Numbered from the stretch's first letter, positions 39,766 to 52,523 are shown. The stretch is 64,000 nt of DNA from Pseudomonas anuradhapurensis (GCF_014269225.2 NZ_CP077097.1:4909001-4973000); one strand, 5' to 3'. Program-made: numbers and translations. Notes: generated from the sequence alone by a model not told the origin.

Positions 39766-39788
39766 GGCTGTATATGTATATACAAGCC
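39766..39788. promoter_or_regulatory. HutC operator between hutC and hutF
   Basis: GGCTGTATA and TATACAAGCC are near-complementary ends of a 23-bp palindrome whose TGTATATACAAG half (39775-39786) matches the HutC target. It sits midway between the divergent starts, 22 bp from hutF, so HutC can repress hutF and its own gene together. Confidence 0.8.
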
Positions 39789-39809
39789 GAACAATAACAG
39801 GATAGCGCA

Positions 39810-41174
39810 ATGCCCGCCTATTACGCCGAACGTGCCCTCCTGCCCACCGGTTGGGCCCACAATGTCCGTTTCGAGGTAGCCGCCGACGGCACCCTGGCGG
39901 CAATCGCAGCCGATGCCAGTGGCGAAGGCGCAGAGCGCCTTGGCGGCCCTGTGCTACCAGGCATGCCCAACCTGCACTCGCATGCCTTCCAGCGGGCCAT
40001 GGCGGGCCTGGCGGAGGTGGCTGGCAACCCCAACGACAGCTTCTGGACCTGGCGCGACCTGATGTACCGCCTGGTTGGCCAGATCAGCCCGGAGCAATTG
40101 CAGGTGATTGCCCGCCAGCTGTACATCGAGATGCTCAAGGCCGGCTACACCTCGGTGGCCGAGTTCCATTACGTGCACCACGATCAGGCTGGCCAGGCCT
40201 ATGCCGACCCGGCCGAGCTGTCCCGCCGCATCAGCGCGGCCGCAGCCGACAGTGGCATCGGCCTGACCCTGCTGCCGGTGCTGTACAGCCATGCCGGGTT
40301 TGGCGGCCAGGCGCCGAGCGATGCGCAGCGGCGCTTCATCAACTCCACCGAAAGGTATCTGCAGTTGCAGGCGCGACTGGCCCCCTTGCTGGCCGGGCAA
40401 GCAACGCAGCAACTGGGTTTGTGCTTCCACTCGCTACGGGCGGTGACGCCTGGGCAGATTGCCGAAGTGCTGGCAGCCAGCGACCAGCAATGCCCGATAC
40501 ATATCCACATCGCCGAGCAGCAGAAGGAAGTCGATGACTGCCTGGCCTGGAGCGGCCAGCGCCCGTTGCAGTGGCTGTACCAGCATGTGGACGTCGACCG
40601 GCGCTGGTGCCTGGTGCATGCCACCCATGCCGAGCCGGATGAAGTCAGCGCCATGGCGCGCAGCGGCGCAGTGGCCGGGTTGTGCCTGACCACTGAAGCC
40701 AACCTGGGCGACGGGATCTTCCCGGCAGTGGACTACCTGGCCCAGGGCGGTCGCCTGGGCATCGGCTCCGACAGCCATGTATCGCTGAGCGTGGTGGAGG
40801 AACTGCGCTGGCTGGAATACGGCCAGCGGCTGCGAGACCAGCGGCGCAACCGCTTGTATCGCGGCGACCAGCCGATGGTCGGGCGCACGTTGTATGACGC
40901 CGCGCTGGCCGGTGGCGCGCAGGCGTTGGGGCAGGCAGTCGGGGAACTAGCGGTGGGCAAGCGTGCCGACTGGCTGGTGCTCGATGGGCAGGATCCCTAC
41001 ATCGCCATGGCCGAGGGTGATGCCATTCTCAACCGCTGGCTGTTTGCTGGTGGTGATCGGCAGGTGCGCGATGTAATGGTGAACGGGCAGTGGGTGGTGC
41101 GCCAGGGCCGACATGCGCAGGAAGAGGAAAGCGGGCGGGCGTTTGCCGGGGTGTTGCGCCAGCTGTTGGGGTAG
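39810..41174 (+). CDS. hutF: Formimidoylglutamate deiminase HutF
   Basis: HutF (454 residues) releases ammonia from N-formimino-glutamate to give N-formylglutamate, which HutG then hydrolyses. It is an amidohydrolase: metal-binding HSH in PNLHSHAFQRAMAG, then HIHIAEQ, HATHAE and SDSHVS carry the remaining ligands. Its presence with HutG defines the five-step histidine pathway. A GGATA Shine-Dalgarno precedes the ATG. A paired palindrome ends the transcript. Confidence 0.96.
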   Translation: MPAYYAERALLPTGWAHNVRFEVAADGTLAAIAADASGEGAERLGGPVLPGMPNLHSHAFQRAMAGLAEVAGNPNDSFWTWRDLMYRLVGQISPEQLQVIARQLYIEMLKAGYTSVAEFHYVHHDQAGQAYADPAELSRRISAAAADSGIGLTLLPVLYSHAGFGGQAPSDAQRRFINSTERYLQLQARLAPLLAGQATQQLGLCFHSLRAVTPGQIAEVLAASDQQCPIHIHIAEQQKEVDDCLAWSGQRPLQWLYQHVDVDRRWCLVHATHAEPDEVSAMARSGAVAGLCLTTEANLGDGIFPAVDYLAQGGRLGIGSDSHVSLSVVEELRWLEYGQRLRDQRRNRLYRGDQPMVGRTLYDAALAGGAQALGQAVGELAVGKRADWLVLDGQDPYIAMAEGDAILNRWLFAGGDRQVRDVMVNGQWVVRQGRHAQEEESGRAFAGVLRQLLG

Positions 41175-41181
41175 ATGTAAT

Positions 41182-41284
41182 TGGGGCTGTCTTGCAGCCC
41201 ATCGCGACACAAGGCCGCTCCTACAGGTGATACCGCCCCCTGCAGGAGCGGTCTTGTGTCGCGATGGGCCGCAAAGCGGCCCCA
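41182..41284. repeat. REP-like inverted pair between convergent hutF and blc
   Basis: CCCATCGCGACACAAGGCCG...CTCCTACAG faces its complement ending CTTGTGTCGCGATGGG, with small flanking stems GGGGCTG/CAGCCC and GGGCCGC/GCGGCCC. It is the same palindrome family as 12256-12381 and 58039-58142 and lies between converging genes, so it likely serves as a two-way terminator. Confidence 0.8.
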
Positions 41285-41289
41285 GCCAT

Positions 41290-41862
41290 TCAATGCATCT
41301 TGACGATCTGCTGGTCGGAAGCACGCCAGATCAAGCGGCTGGTGTCATACCCCTGTTGCCGCGCCCTGGACATCAGGTTCTCGCGCTCCCAGGCCGGTAG
41401 CGTCGGCGTTCGCGACAGGAGCCACAAGTGCTTGCGGTCCGGGCTGCCAACCACTGCCGTGCGATAACGCTCGTCCACATACAGAATCCAGTACTCGCCC
41501 CTGGCCACGCCTGGCACCAGCTTGGTGAACCAGTTGTCGAACTCGACCCACAACTTGTCGGTGTGGCCCGGCTCCTGAATGTTCGCATGCCCTTCTGCAC
41601 GCAGCCATTCATCACCCATGGTGCGGCAACGGTTGAGCACACCCAGGCTGCCATCGACCCTGAGGTTGTAGTGCGCCTCGGATTGCTCACAACCGTCCTG
41701 GTAGCGCATCGGCAAGCGTGCCAGCTCGTACCATTTGCCCTGGTAGCGCTTGAGGTCGACGTTGCCAGCGGTTTTCGGCGCCAGCGGGTCGTGTACCGAG
41801 CCAGCACAGCCGCCCAGCAGCAACGCCAGGCATACCCCCATCAGCAGGTACAGGCGCCTCAT
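41290..41862 (-). CDS. blc: Outer-membrane lipocalin Blc
   Basis: This 190-residue lipoprotein has a signal peptide with lipobox LGGC (Cys19), followed by the lipocalin start motif GKWYELARLPMRYQDGCEQ, where the GxW signature marks the first strand. The TDKLWVEFDNWF and YWILYVDERYRTAVVG segments are the usual later strands. Bacterial lipocalins bind lysophospholipid or fatty acids at the outer membrane, often under stress. The ATG overlaps the stop of the preceding small lipoprotein gene by 4 bp. Confidence 0.94.
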   Translation of the reverse strand: MRRLYLLMGVCLALLLGGCAGSVHDPLAPKTAGNVDLKRYQGKWYELARLPMRYQDGCEQSEAHYNLRVDGSLGVLNRCRTMGDEWLRAEGHANIQEPGHTDKLWVEFDNWFTKLVPGVARGEYWILYVDERYRTAVVGSPDRKHLWLLSRTPTLPAWERENLMSRARQQGYDTSRLIWRASDQQIVKMH

Positions 41863-42113
41863 TTGAGGCCCTGCCCGGAATACATCAGCACCTTGTCAGC
41901 CGCGTACTGCACGCTGATGAAGCTCTTCTCGTCCCCCCAGGTGCAGCTGCTCATGCCCAACGCGCCGGAACACTCGGTCGGCGTGCCGAGCAACTGCTCG
42001 ACCTCGGCCTTGTTCATACCGGCCTTGATCTTGGAATAGTTTTCCTGATTGATCTTGCTGCAGGCAGTCAGGACGACGCACAGCGACAACAGGGCGAGGG
42101 AACGCAACGACAT
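41859..42113 (-). CDS. Small lipoprotein, BamE/OmlA-like fold
   Basis: The 84-residue precursor has a signal peptide and lipobox LTAC near residue 18. The mature part contains NYSKIKAGMNKAEVEQLLGTP, the helix-turn pattern of SmpA/OmlA (BamE)-like domains, followed by a two-stranded end with a cysteine pair. It is not BamE itself. The ATG at 42113 is chosen since GGAG lies eight bases upstream. It is co-translated with blc, so a shared envelope role is likely. The exact function is unknown. Confidence 0.82.
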   Translation of the reverse strand: MSLRSLALLSLCVVLTACSKINQENYSKIKAGMNKAEVEQLLGTPTECSGALGMSSCTWGDEKSFISVQYAADKVLMYSGQGLK

Positions 42114-42273
42114 GAAGGACACTCCTGGACAGGGGATACAGGCGAGTGGCCTGCAGTGACCTTCGACGGAAAAATCCCTCCCAGGTTCCCTGCCCGCCCC
42201 CCCTTTCCCCTACACCATTGGTCGGATGGCCACTACTGTGCGATTAATCACAAAGAAATAGTCTTTTGCGAAT

Positions 42274-42307
42274 AGAAAAAGGCCGCGCCTGGACAGACGC
42301 GGCCTTT
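42274..42307 (-). terminator. Terminator after the DUF924 gene
   Basis: AAAGGCCGCG and CGCGGCCTTT form a perfect 10-bp stem with a 10-base loop. On the reverse strand TTTTTC follows. It lies 35 bp beyond the stop of the gene at 42342 and ends the fbp transcript. Confidence 0.88.
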
Positions 42308-42341
42308 CATCGTAACGGCAGGCGTAGCAGGTACCACGGCC

Positions 42342-42938
42342 TCAGAACCTGGAACCGGGCTCCAGTAGAAAATCCATTTCTTCACTGGTACTGGGCCGCT
42401 CCAGCACCAGGTTGCGGTGCGGAAAGCGCCCGAACCGGGCGATTACCCGCTGGTGCTGCTCGGCATAGTCGAGGAAGCCTTCGAACAGGCGGCGGTTCGC
42501 CTCAGGCTGCTCGTCCAGCAGCATCTGGTAGCGCTCGACACACAGGTTTTGCCAGTCCAGCACCTCGGCATGCTCCAGCACCAGCAGCACGAATACCCGC
42601 TGGATCGGCAGCAGCTGGTAGTCCCAGCCCTTCTGCAAGCCCTGCATGGCCACTACCTGGGCACGCCGGTCACCTTCGAAGGCACGTGGCGTATCGCGAT
42701 AGATCATGCGCGGCAACTGGTCCAGCAGGATCAGCAGGCCCAGCCAACCCTGCGGACTCTGCTGCCATTCGTCGAGCCCGCCCGCCAGGGCGTGCTCGAC
42801 CAGCTCGCCAAACAGCGCATGGGCCTCGGCATCGTGATGCTTGCCGAACCACAGCGTGCTCTTCTCGTCAGCCACGGCCTGGGGACTGGTGCCCCAACCG
42901 AACCACCACTCCAGCAACGGCTGCCAAGGTGCGAGCAT
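42342..42938 (-). CDS. DUF924 family protein
   Basis: The 198-residue soluble helical protein belongs to the DUF924 family, whose signatures are visible: LEWWFGWGTSPQAVADEKSTLWFGK near the start, LLILLDQLPRMIYRDTPRAFEGD in the middle, and FEGFLDYAEQHQRVIARFGRFPHRN near the end. Family members resemble TPR folds; no activity is established. It begins three bases after the fbp stop, so it is co-transcribed with fbp. Confidence 0.9.
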   Translation of the reverse strand: MLAPWQPLLEWWFGWGTSPQAVADEKSTLWFGKHHDAEAHALFGELVEHALAGGLDEWQQSPQGWLGLLILLDQLPRMIYRDTPRAFEGDRRAQVVAMQGLQKGWDYQLLPIQRVFVLLVLEHAEVLDWQNLCVERYQMLLDEQPEANRRLFEGFLDYAEQHQRVIARFGRFPHRNLVLERPSTSEEMDFLLEPGSRF

Positions 42939-42941
42939 GAC

Positions 42942-43952
42942 TTACTCCTTGTGGTAGGCGGTGACGCGCTCGACCTCTTCCTTCGAGCCGAGGATCACCG
43001 ACACGCGCTGGTGCAGGCTCTCTGGCTGGATGTCGAGGATACGCTCGTAACCGTTGGTGGAAGCGCCGCCGGCCTGCTCGATGATGAACGACATCGGGTT
43101 GGCTTCGTACATCAGGCGCAGCTTGCCCGGCTTGCTCGGCTCGCGGGCGTCACGTGGGTACATGAACAGGCCGCCACGGGTGAGGATGCGGTGCACGTCG
43201 GCCACCATCGAGGCGATCCAGCGCATGTTGTAGTTCTTCTTCAGCGGGCCGGTCTCACCTGCCAGCAGTTCGCCCACGTAGCGCTGCACCGGCGCTTCCC
43301 AGTGGCGCTGGTTGGACATGTTGATGGCGAATTCGGCGGTGCTTTCCGGCACGCGGATGTTTTCATGGGTCAGGACGAAGCTGCCCAGCTCGCGGTCCAG
43401 GGTGAAGCCCTTGACGCCGTTGCCCAGGGTCAGGATCAGCATGGTCTGCGGGCCGTAGATGGCATAACCGGCGGCGACCTGCTGGGTGCCTGGCTGCAGG
43501 AAGGCTTTTTCGTTCAGGGTTTCATTCTGGCTCAGGTACTCGTTGGGGCAACGCAGTACCGAGAAGATGGTGCCGACCGACACGTTGACGTCGATGTTGG
43601 ACGAGCCGTCCAGTGGGTCGAAGACCAGCAGGTAGGCGCCTTTCGGGTATTTGCCCGGGATCTGGTAGGCATTGTCCATTTCCTCGGAAGCCATGCCGGC
43701 CAGGTGGCCACCCCACTCGTTGGCCTCCAGCAGGATGTCGTTGGAAATCACGTCCAGTTTCTTCTGGACTTCGCCCTGCACGTTCTCGGTGCCCATGCTG
43801 CCCAGCACCCCGCCCAGGGCGCCTTTGGACACGTGGTGGCTGATTTCCTTGCACGCACGCGCCACCACCTCGATCAGGAAGCGCAGATCGGCAGGGGTAT
43901 TGTTGCTGCGGGTCTGCTCAATCAGATAGCGACTCAGGGTAACGCGGGACAT
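42942..43952 (-). CDS. fbp: Fructose-1,6-bisphosphatase class I
   Basis: Fbp (336 residues) hydrolyses fructose-1,6-bisphosphate in gluconeogenesis. The metal-binding motif [20 protein letters not shown] is present, as is the C-terminal signature [23 protein letters not shown]. Length is typical for class I enzymes. It is the first gene of a two-gene transcript with DUF924. Confidence 0.98.
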   Translation of the reverse strand: MSRVTLSRYLIEQTRSNNTPADLRFLIEVVARACKEISHHVSKGALGGVLGSMGTENVQGEVQKKLDVISNDILLEANEWGGHLAGMASEEMDNAYQIPGKYPKGAYLLVFDPLDGSSNIDVNVSVGTIFSVLRCPNEYLSQNETLNEKAFLQPGTQQVAAGYAIYGPQTMLILTLGNGVKGFTLDRELGSFVLTHENIRVPESTAEFAINMSNQRHWEAPVQRYVGELLAGETGPLKKNYNMRWIASMVADVHRILTRGGLFMYPRDAREPSKPGKLRLMYEANPMSFIIEQAGGASTNGYERILDIQPESLHQRVSVILGSKEEVERVTAYHKE

Positions 43953-44100
43953 GTATGGCTCCGAAAGGATTGTGGGGATAAAAACCCACGCAGTTTACAG
44001 GGAGAGTTGCGGGCTAGCGAGTGATGAGACTCGCCACGGCACTCAGACGGCACAATAGGTCGGTAGTTCAGCGGGCGCCAGGCCGATGGTCTGGTTGTGG

Positions 44101-44167
44101 GCCCATTCGCGGGCACGCCCGCCCCCATGCGTTCTCCGTGGCAGCGGGCGTGCCGGCGAATGGGCCG
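44101..44167. repeat. REP pair after glgP
   Basis: GCCCATTCGCGGGCACGCCC and GGGCGTGCCGGCGAATGGGC are near-perfect complements (a one-base CGG/GCG difference) separated by about 27 bp. It lies 14 bp beyond the glgP stop and may end or protect its mRNA. Confidence 0.8.
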
Positions 44168-44180
44168 GTACAGGCTTGAA

Positions 44181-46631
<2,451 letters not shown>

Positions 46632-46748
46632 GCGGCATCCTCGGGCAAGTTGACGAAAACGGAGGGAGACTGTTGAGCCTAGACCCTTCGACAGGGAGTG
46701 GCAGTTACCGTTCGCAGTTTTCATGCCCACTTTGCGATTCCCGCAAAA

Positions 46749-46771
46749 AATTGTTCATAAATTGAACAATT
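46749..46771. promoter_or_regulatory. Perfect inverted repeat in the glgP/ykgJ divergent promoter region
   Basis: AATTGTTCA and TGAACAATT form perfect 9-bp arms around TAAAT. A TATGAT box lies at 46776-46781, 19 bp beyond TTGTTC (46751-46756), a plausible promoter for the YkgJ-type gene. The palindrome would overlap its -35 region, so a dimeric regulator is likely. None is identified. Confidence 0.5.
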
Positions 46772-46813
46772 CCGGTATGATCGCGCGCCCCGAAACCGTG
46801 ATGCACCCATAAC

Positions 46814-47218
46814 ATGAAAACGACCCTGATCGCCGCGGCCGAAGTCGATCGCCTGGAGACCTGGCAGCGCTATGCCAGCCACATGTGTGGCGGCTGCCAT
46901 TCAACCTGCTGCACCTTGCCAGTAGAGGTGAAGATCAAGGATCTGATCCGTATCGGTGTGGTCGACGACTTCGAAAAAGACGAACCACCCAAGAACATCG
47001 CCAAGCGCCTGCAAAAGGAAGGCATCATCGAACGCTTCAACCAGAAATCGGGGATCTTCACCCTGACCCGGATGAGCAACGACGACTGCCTGTACCTAGA
47101 CCGCAAGAGCCGCCTGTGCACCATCTACGACAAGCGCCCGGACACCTGCCGCAACCACCCGAGAATCGGACCGCGCCCGGGGTATTGTGCCTACAAGCCC
47201 AAGGTGGCCACGCGTTGA
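46814..47218 (+). CDS. YkgJ-type cysteine-cluster protein
   Basis: The 134-residue protein carries the cysteine pattern of the zinc/iron-chelating UPF0153 (YkgJ) family: CGGCHSTCCTLP at residues 25-36, then CLYLDRKSRLCTIYDKRPDTC and a final Cys in PGYC. These residues can bind zinc or an iron-sulfur cluster. The function is not established. It is divergent from glgP behind the palindrome at 46749 and converges with the following gene. Confidence 0.88.
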   Translation: MKTTLIAAAEVDRLETWQRYASHMCGGCHSTCCTLPVEVKIKDLIRIGVVDDFEKDEPPKNIAKRLQKEGIIERFNQKSGIFTLTRMSNDDCLYLDRKSRLCTIYDKRPDTCRNHPRIGPRPGYCAYKPKVATR

Positions 47219-47258
47219 TCGCCTGCCTGTCATACCTGTACGCAGGCAAGCCAGCCTT

Positions 47259-48683
47259 TTACTTTGCGTCAGCAGGAAAGCTTCTGCACGCGTCTCCCTG
47301 CTGAGCCGGCGGATGGTCGGGAAAGGTCAGTGGCAACACACTCACCGCACTGGTGGCGATGAAGCCGTCGGCGAACGTCGCCTCGACAAATTGTGCCTGC
47401 CAACCCTCTGCCGGTGGCACGCGCTGCAGAGTGAAGTGCTGCGCGGGTACGAGTGTCTCGGACTGGTAGCGCACCCCACAGGCATAGCGGAAATCGCGGT
47501 CGTGACGGTTGCTCGCCGTCCATACCTTCACCGTTACCGGCGGCTCGGAGAAGTCGACGTCCATATACCCGGCTTGCATGTTTGCCGACACTTGCACGCT
47601 CGGCAAAGGTACACCATTGTGCAAGCGCGTTACCGCCGGCACCAAGGTGCTGAGCACCGCCTGACGCACCCCGCCATGATCTGAGTTCGGCAATACCCTC
47701 AGGCTGGTCTGGCCAGGCAAACGCTGCTGGTAATCGGTCACAGGATCCGGAGCGAAGAAATCATCGCCGCTGGCAGAAACAAGGTATTTGGGCATCGCCA
47801 GGCGCTGCCCTGGCTCGTTCACGTACTGCATCGGGTCCATCATCGCCATCAGCCGCTCGAAACCTGGGCTGCCCAATTGCTGCAGCACGCCGGCTTGCTG
47901 ATAGGGCCACAACGCCAACGGCCAGTGGCCACCATAGCGCTTGCGCACCCCCCTCAGCATGTCCGACGTGTCGGCGATATCGATAACACTGGGTACGATG
48001 GCCATCACCCGCTCATCGGCCAATGCCGTCAGCCACGCACTCCAGCCGCGCTTGGAGGCTCCGGTGATGATGAAGCGGTCGACCACAAGCCCTTGCTTTC
48101 GCAACTCCAGTTCGGCCAGATCCATCACCCGGCTTGCCGCAGCGGCCATAGGTACATGCAATGGCAGTTCCGGCGCAGCGCCACGTAGCGAATGCGCCCA
48201 GGTATGGGCCACGGCGGCGTCCTCGCGCATCGGCTTTGCGGCGTCATCGAACGTCACGTACTGGTTGGGCACGTCGTTGATCATGACGACCGCAGTACGC
48301 GCCTCAAGGGCCAACTCTCGCAACACTTCGCGCGTAAAGTCCGGTGACTGCACCGGCCCATGGCGCACGCCGTTGTTCACCACCAGCAGAGCCGTGCCCG
48401 GCACGACATCCAGCGGAATGTGCAATTCGACATCGTGCTCCCAGCGGCGGGGCGCAACGACCGGATCGGGCGCCCATGACTGGGAGACCATCTGCAGACG
48501 CAAGAATCTGTAGCCAGGCCCGGAAGCCTGTTCGAGCAGTGCATATCCCAAGGGAGCCTGACGCACATTGCTGATGTGGCAATGGACGACTTGCTGCGGA
48601 TGCAAGCTGCTGCAGTCCTGCAGGGCACTGGCATGCCAACTGACCAGCAGGCAAGGGATAGCCAGTGCAAATCGATACTTCAT
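47259..48683 (-). CDS. PhoPQ-activated pathogenicity-related (PqaA-type) protein
   Basis: The 474-residue precursor has a signal peptide (cleaved near HASA, residues 15-20) and an alpha/beta-hydrolase-like body. The signature FIITGASKRGWSAWLTAL, with the serine of GASKRG in the nucleophile position, identifies the PhoPQ_related (PqaA) family. Members are periplasmic; some are linked to resistance to cationic peptides, and enzymatic activity is not proven. The ATG at 48683 lies nine bases after AGGA; an ATG six bases upstream is possible. It is convergent with the YkgJ-type gene. Confidence 0.88.
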   Translation of the reverse strand: MKYRFALAIPCLLVSWHASALQDCSSLHPQQVVHCHISNVRQAPLGYALLEQASGPGYRFLRLQMVSQSWAPDPVVAPRRWEHDVELHIPLDVVPGTALLVVNNGVRHGPVQSPDFTREVLRELALEARTAVVMINDVPNQYVTFDDAAKPMREDAAVAHTWAHSLRGAAPELPLHVPMAAAASRVMDLAELELRKQGLVVDRFIITGASKRGWSAWLTALADERVMAIVPSVIDIADTSDMLRGVRKRYGGHWPLALWPYQQAGVLQQLGSPGFERLMAMMDPMQYVNEPGQRLAMPKYLVSASGDDFFAPDPVTDYQQRLPGQTSLRVLPNSDHGGVRQAVLSTLVPAVTRLHNGVPLPSVQVSANMQAGYMDVDFSEPPVTVKVWTASNRHDRDFRYACGVRYQSETLVPAQHFTLQRVPPAEGWQAQFVEATFADGFIATSAVSVLPLTFPDHPPAQQGDACRSFPADAK

Positions 48684-48812
48684 GAGCATGCTTCCTGGGC
48701 AAGAAAGCAATTCACGTTAGGTAAGGCTGGCGCAGCTCACAAGGCGCCAATCGCATCAAGAGACGCAACTTACATTCGCTTGAGAGAAGGATTACAAGAC
48801 CTTCCGCCGCAT

Positions 48813-48852
48813 AAAAAAACGCCCCTGGGCTTGTGACCAGGGGCGTTTCTTT
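48813..48852. terminator. Terminator after typA
   Basis: CGCCCCTGG and CCAGGGGCG pair around eight bases, with a run of A before and TTTCTTTC after, so it reads as a terminator on both strands. It lies 18 bp beyond the typA stop. Confidence 0.9.
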
Positions 48853-48869
48853 CAGCTCAAGCTAGACGA

Positions 48870-50690
48870 TCAAGCCTTGGCTTTCTTGGCTGCGCGGGTA
48901 CGCTCGCCTTCGTCCAGGATCTTCTTGCGCAGGCGGATCGACTTCGGCGTGACTTCGCACAGCTCGTCGTCCTGGATGAATTCCAGGGCCTGTTCCAGGG
49001 TGTGGCGAACCGGCGGCACCAGGGCGATTACTTCGTCCTTGCCCGAAGCACGCATGTTGTCGAGCTTCTTGCCTTTGGTCGGGTTCACGCCCAGGTCGTT
49101 GTCACGGCTGTTCAGGCCGATGATCTGGCCGTTGTAGATGTCCTGGCCGTGCTCGATGAACAGCTTGCCGCGCGCCTGCAGGGTTTCCAGCGAGTAGGTC
49201 AGCGCCTTACCGGTCTCGATCGAAACCAGCACACCGTTCAGGCGGCCGGACATCTGGCCTGGCTTCATGGTGTCGTAGCGATCGAAGATCGAGGTCAGGA
49301 TGCCGGCACCGTTGGTCAGGGTCAGGAACTGGTTACGGAAACCGATCAGACCACGAGCAGGTACGTTGTACTCCAGACGTACACGGCCCTTGCCATCCGG
49401 TGCCATGTTGGTCAGGTCGCCTTTACGCAGGCCCATTTCTTCCATGACCTTGCCCTGCGATTCTTCAGGGATGTCGATGGTGACGTTCTCGTACGGTTCC
49501 TGCTTGACGCCGTTCACCTCGCGGATGATCACTTCAGGACGGCCCACAGCCATCTCGAAGCCTTCACGACGCATGGTTTCGATCAGTACCGACAGGTGCA
49601 GCTCACCACGGCCGGAAACCTTGAACTTGTCAGCCGAGTCGCCTTCTTCAACGCGCAGGGCAACGTTGTACAGCAGCTCCTTGTCCAGACGTTCCTTGAT
49701 GTTACGGCTGGTGACGAACTTGCCTTCCTTGCCGCAGAACGGCGAGTCGTTGACCTGGAAGGTCATCGAAACGGTTGGCTCGTCAACGGTCAGCGGCTTC
49801 ATCGCTTCGACGTGGTTCATGTCGCACAGGGTGTCGGAGATGAACAGCTCGTCGAAACCGCTGATGCAGACGATGTCGCCGGCCTGGGCTTCTTCGACGT
49901 CGACGCGGTGCAGACCGTGGTGACCCATCAGCTTCAGGATACGGCCGTTACGCTTCTTGCCTTCGGTGTCGATGGCAACAACCGGGGTGTTCGGCTTGAT
50001 GCGACCACGGGCGATACGGCCAACGCCGATAACACCGAGGAAGCTGTTGTAGTCCAGAGCGGAAATCTGCATCTGGAACGGGCCATCGACGTCAACGTTC
50101 GGCGCCGGAACGTTGTCGACGATCGACTGGTACAGCGGGGTCATGTCTTCGGCCATGGCGGTGTGGTCCAGGCCGGCGATGCCGTTCAGGGCCGAGGCGT
50201 AGACAACCTGGAAGTCCAGCTGGTCGTCGGTGGCGCCGAGGTTGTCGAACAGGTCGAAGATCTGGTCCAGGACCCAGTCAGGACGAGCGCCCGGGCGGTC
50301 GACCTTGTTGATGACAACGATCGGTTTCAGGCCGGCTTCGAAGGCCTTCTTGGTCACGAAGCGGGTTTGCGGCATCGGGCCGTCCTGGGCGTCGACCAGC
50401 AGCAGCACCGAGTCGACCATCGACATTACACGCTCAACCTCGCCACCGAAGTCGGCGTGGCCGGGGGTGTCGACGATGTTGATGTGGTAGCCGTTCCAGT
50501 TGATGGCGGTGTTTTTCGCCAGGATGGTAATGCCGCGCTCTTTTTCCTGGTCGTTGGAGTCCATCACGCGCTCGTCGTTGAGCTCGTTACGCTCCAGGGT
50601 GCCGGACTGGCGCAGGAGTTTGTCGACCAGGGTGGTTTTACCATGGTCAACGTGGGCGATGATGGCGATGTTACGCAGATTTTCGATCAC
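48870..50690 (-). CDS. typA: Translational GTPase TypA (BipA)
   Basis: TypA (606 residues) is a ribosome-binding GTPase involved in 50S assembly and stress adaptation. G1 is [10 protein letters not shown]2 includes RGITIL, G3 is DTPGHADF, and G4 is NKVD. Domains follow the EF-G-like order with a unique C-terminal domain. The start is GTG at 50690 ([18 protein letters not shown]). It lies downstream of thiI on the same strand with 127 bp between, so it may have its own promoter. Confidence 0.98.
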   Translation of the reverse strand: MIENLRNIAIIAHVDHGKTTLVDKLLRQSGTLERNELNDERVMDSNDQEKERGITILAKNTAINWNGYHINIVDTPGHADFGGEVERVMSMVDSVLLLVDAQDGPMPQTRFVTKKAFEAGLKPIVVINKVDRPGARPDWVLDQIFDLFDNLGATDDQLDFQVVYASALNGIAGLDHTAMAEDMTPLYQSIVDNVPAPNVDVDGPFQMQISALDYNSFLGVIGVGRIARGRIKPNTPVVAIDTEGKKRNGRILKLMGHHGLHRVDVEEAQAGDIVCISGFDELFISDTLCDMNHVEAMKPLTVDEPTVSMTFQVNDSPFCGKEGKFVTSRNIKERLDKELLYNVALRVEEGDSADKFKVSGRGELHLSVLIETMRREGFEMAVGRPEVIIREVNGVKQEPYENVTIDIPEESQGKVMEEMGLRKGDLTNMAPDGKGRVRLEYNVPARGLIGFRNQFLTLTNGAGILTSIFDRYDTMKPGQMSGRLNGVLVSIETGKALTYSLETLQARGKLFIEHGQDIYNGQIIGLNSRDNDLGVNPTKGKKLDNMRASGKDEVIALVPPVRHTLEQALEFIQDDELCEVTPKSIRLRKKILDEGERTRAAKKAKA

Positions 50691-50817
50691 AACTGTATCT
50701 CGATCAGAGGATTCGGTTGCCGCCAGTGTAGGCGGCGAATATGTACGCTTTGAGGCTCAGCGGGCCCGATGGTCGGGAGGGCGATGGCGGATGCTGCCGC
50801 CATACAGCCCTGGCGTC

Positions 50818-52272
50818 TTATGCCGGACGATAAACACGCACATTGGCATGTCCCTCACTGAGCAGGTGGTGTGCGTGCAGGCGGCTCATCACACCTTTGT
50901 CGCAATACAGCAGGTACTGGCGGTTGGCGTCCAGGTGCTTGAACTTGCTGTTGATCGCGTAGAACGGCATGGCCTGGACTTCGATACCGTCCAGCACCAG
51001 AGGTTGGTCTTCCTGGGCATCAGGGTGACGAATATCGATGACGATCTGGCCGGGCAGCGCCTCGGTCACTTCCTCGATTTCGATGTCCTTGCCCAGCTCA
51101 TCGATCACATGATCAATGGAAATGAACTTGGCCCGCTCCAGGGCGCGCTCCAGCACGGCCATGTCGAACTGCTTCTCTTCATGCTCCATGCGGTGCCGCT
51201 TGGCATGCGTGGTCGGGTTCACCGAGATCACGCCGCAATATTCTGGCATGTGCTTGGCGAAGTCGGCGGTGCCGATCTCGGTGGCCTGGTCGATGATGTC
51301 CTGCTTGTGGCTGGCCAGCAGCGGGCGCAGCACCAGCTTGTCGGTGGCCGAGTCGATGATCGACAGGTTCGGCAGGGTCTGGCTGGACACCTGGGAAATC
51401 GCCTCGCCGGTCACCAGCGCATCGATCTGCAGGCGGTCTGCCATATGCGCCGCACCACGCAGCATCATGCGCTTGAGCGTTACGCCCATGTAGCTGTTGT
51501 CGACCTTGTTGAGGATCTCGCCGACAACTTCTTCGAACGGCACGCTGATGAACAGCACGCGCTGGCTGCTGCCGTACTTCTTCCACAGGTAGTGGGCCAC
51601 TTCCATCACACCCAGTTCGTGGGCACGGCCGCCGAGGTTGAAGAAGCAGAAATGGGTCATCAGGCCACGACGCATCATCTGGTAGGCCGCCACGGTGGAA
51701 TCGAAGCCACCGGACATCAGCACCAGGGTCTGCTCCAGGGCACCCAGCGGGTAGCCGCCGATGCCGTTGTGCTGACTATGGATGACGTACAGGCGCTGGT
51801 CGCGGATCTCGATGCGCACCAGTACATCCGGGTTCTTCAGCTCGATACCGGCGGCGCCGCATTGCTGGCGCAGCTGGCTGCCGACGTAGCGGTCGACGTC
51901 CATCGAGGTGAAGTCATGGTGGCCACCGCGCTTGCAGCGCACGGCGAAGTGCTTGCCGGCCAGCAAGTGGCCGAAGTGGTGCTTGCACTTGGCAACGATG
52001 TCGTCGAAGTCACCCAAGGGGTACTCCTCTACCTGCAGGAAATGGGTGATACCCGGAGTGCAGGTGAGGCGCTCGATCATCTCGCGCTGGACTTTCTCGT
52101 CTTCGACGCGGGTGACCACTTCGAGATTGTCCCAGACACCCTCCACCGCGAGCTCAGGGTCGAGGTCCTTGAGCACGTTGCGGATGTTCTTGCCGAGCTG
52201 GCGAATGAAGCGCTTGCGCACCGGCCGGCTCTTGATGGTGATTTCTGGGAAGACTTTGACGATAAGTTTCAT
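50818..52272 (-). CDS. thiI: tRNA 4-thiouridine synthetase / thiamine sulfur carrier ThiI
   Basis: ThiI (484 residues) makes 4-thiouridine at tRNA position 8 and passes sulfur to thiazole synthesis. It has an N-terminal ferredoxin-like and THUMP region (about 1-165), the PP-loop [14 protein letters not shown] in the middle, and a C-terminal rhodanese domain with its sulfur-carrying cysteine in [10 protein letters not shown]. The rhodanese domain makes this the long, gamma-proteobacterial form. It is divergent from glnA. Confidence 0.98.
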   Translation of the reverse strand: MKLIVKVFPEITIKSRPVRKRFIRQLGKNIRNVLKDLDPELAVEGVWDNLEVVTRVEDEKVQREMIERLTCTPGITHFLQVEEYPLGDFDDIVAKCKHHFGHLLAGKHFAVRCKRGGHHDFTSMDVDRYVGSQLRQQCGAAGIELKNPDVLVRIEIRDQRLYVIHSQHNGIGGYPLGALEQTLVLMSGGFDSTVAAYQMMRRGLMTHFCFFNLGGRAHELGVMEVAHYLWKKYGSSQRVLFISVPFEEVVGEILNKVDNSYMGVTLKRMMLRGAAHMADRLQIDALVTGEAISQVSSQTLPNLSIIDSATDKLVLRPLLASHKQDIIDQATEIGTADFAKHMPEYCGVISVNPTTHAKRHRMEHEEKQFDMAVLERALERAKFISIDHVIDELGKDIEIEEVTEALPGQIVIDIRHPDAQEDQPLVLDGIEVQAMPFYAINSKFKHLDANRQYLLYCDKGVMSRLHAHHLLSEGHANVRVYRPA

Positions 52273-52506
52273 TGGTTAACAGCGCGCGCAGGGCCTGCCG
52301 AAAATGAGGGGCGCGAATTATAGCGGAAATTGCTCAGGATTTGACCAACTTTTGATCAGAAGCTTTCAGATAAATGCAGGAGGCAGGATTTGCGGCGCCT
52401 GTGCCTGCCTCCTCACGGATTAATCCGCTCCTGCAGCCATCGCCCACCTGGTAGCAGCGGTTTCACCCGCGATGAGGCCCTCAAACAAAGCACACCCGTC
52501 ACGCTA

Positions 52507-52523
52507 TGCACTTATTTGGTGCT
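52507..52523. promoter_or_regulatory. NtrC-binding site upstream of glnA
   Basis: TGCAC-N7-GTGCT matches the NtrC consensus TGCAC-N7-GTGCA at 9 of 10 defined positions. It is centred about 140 bp upstream of the predicted glnA start site, in the range of an enhancer. A further TGCAC half-site is at 52551. Confidence 0.75.
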
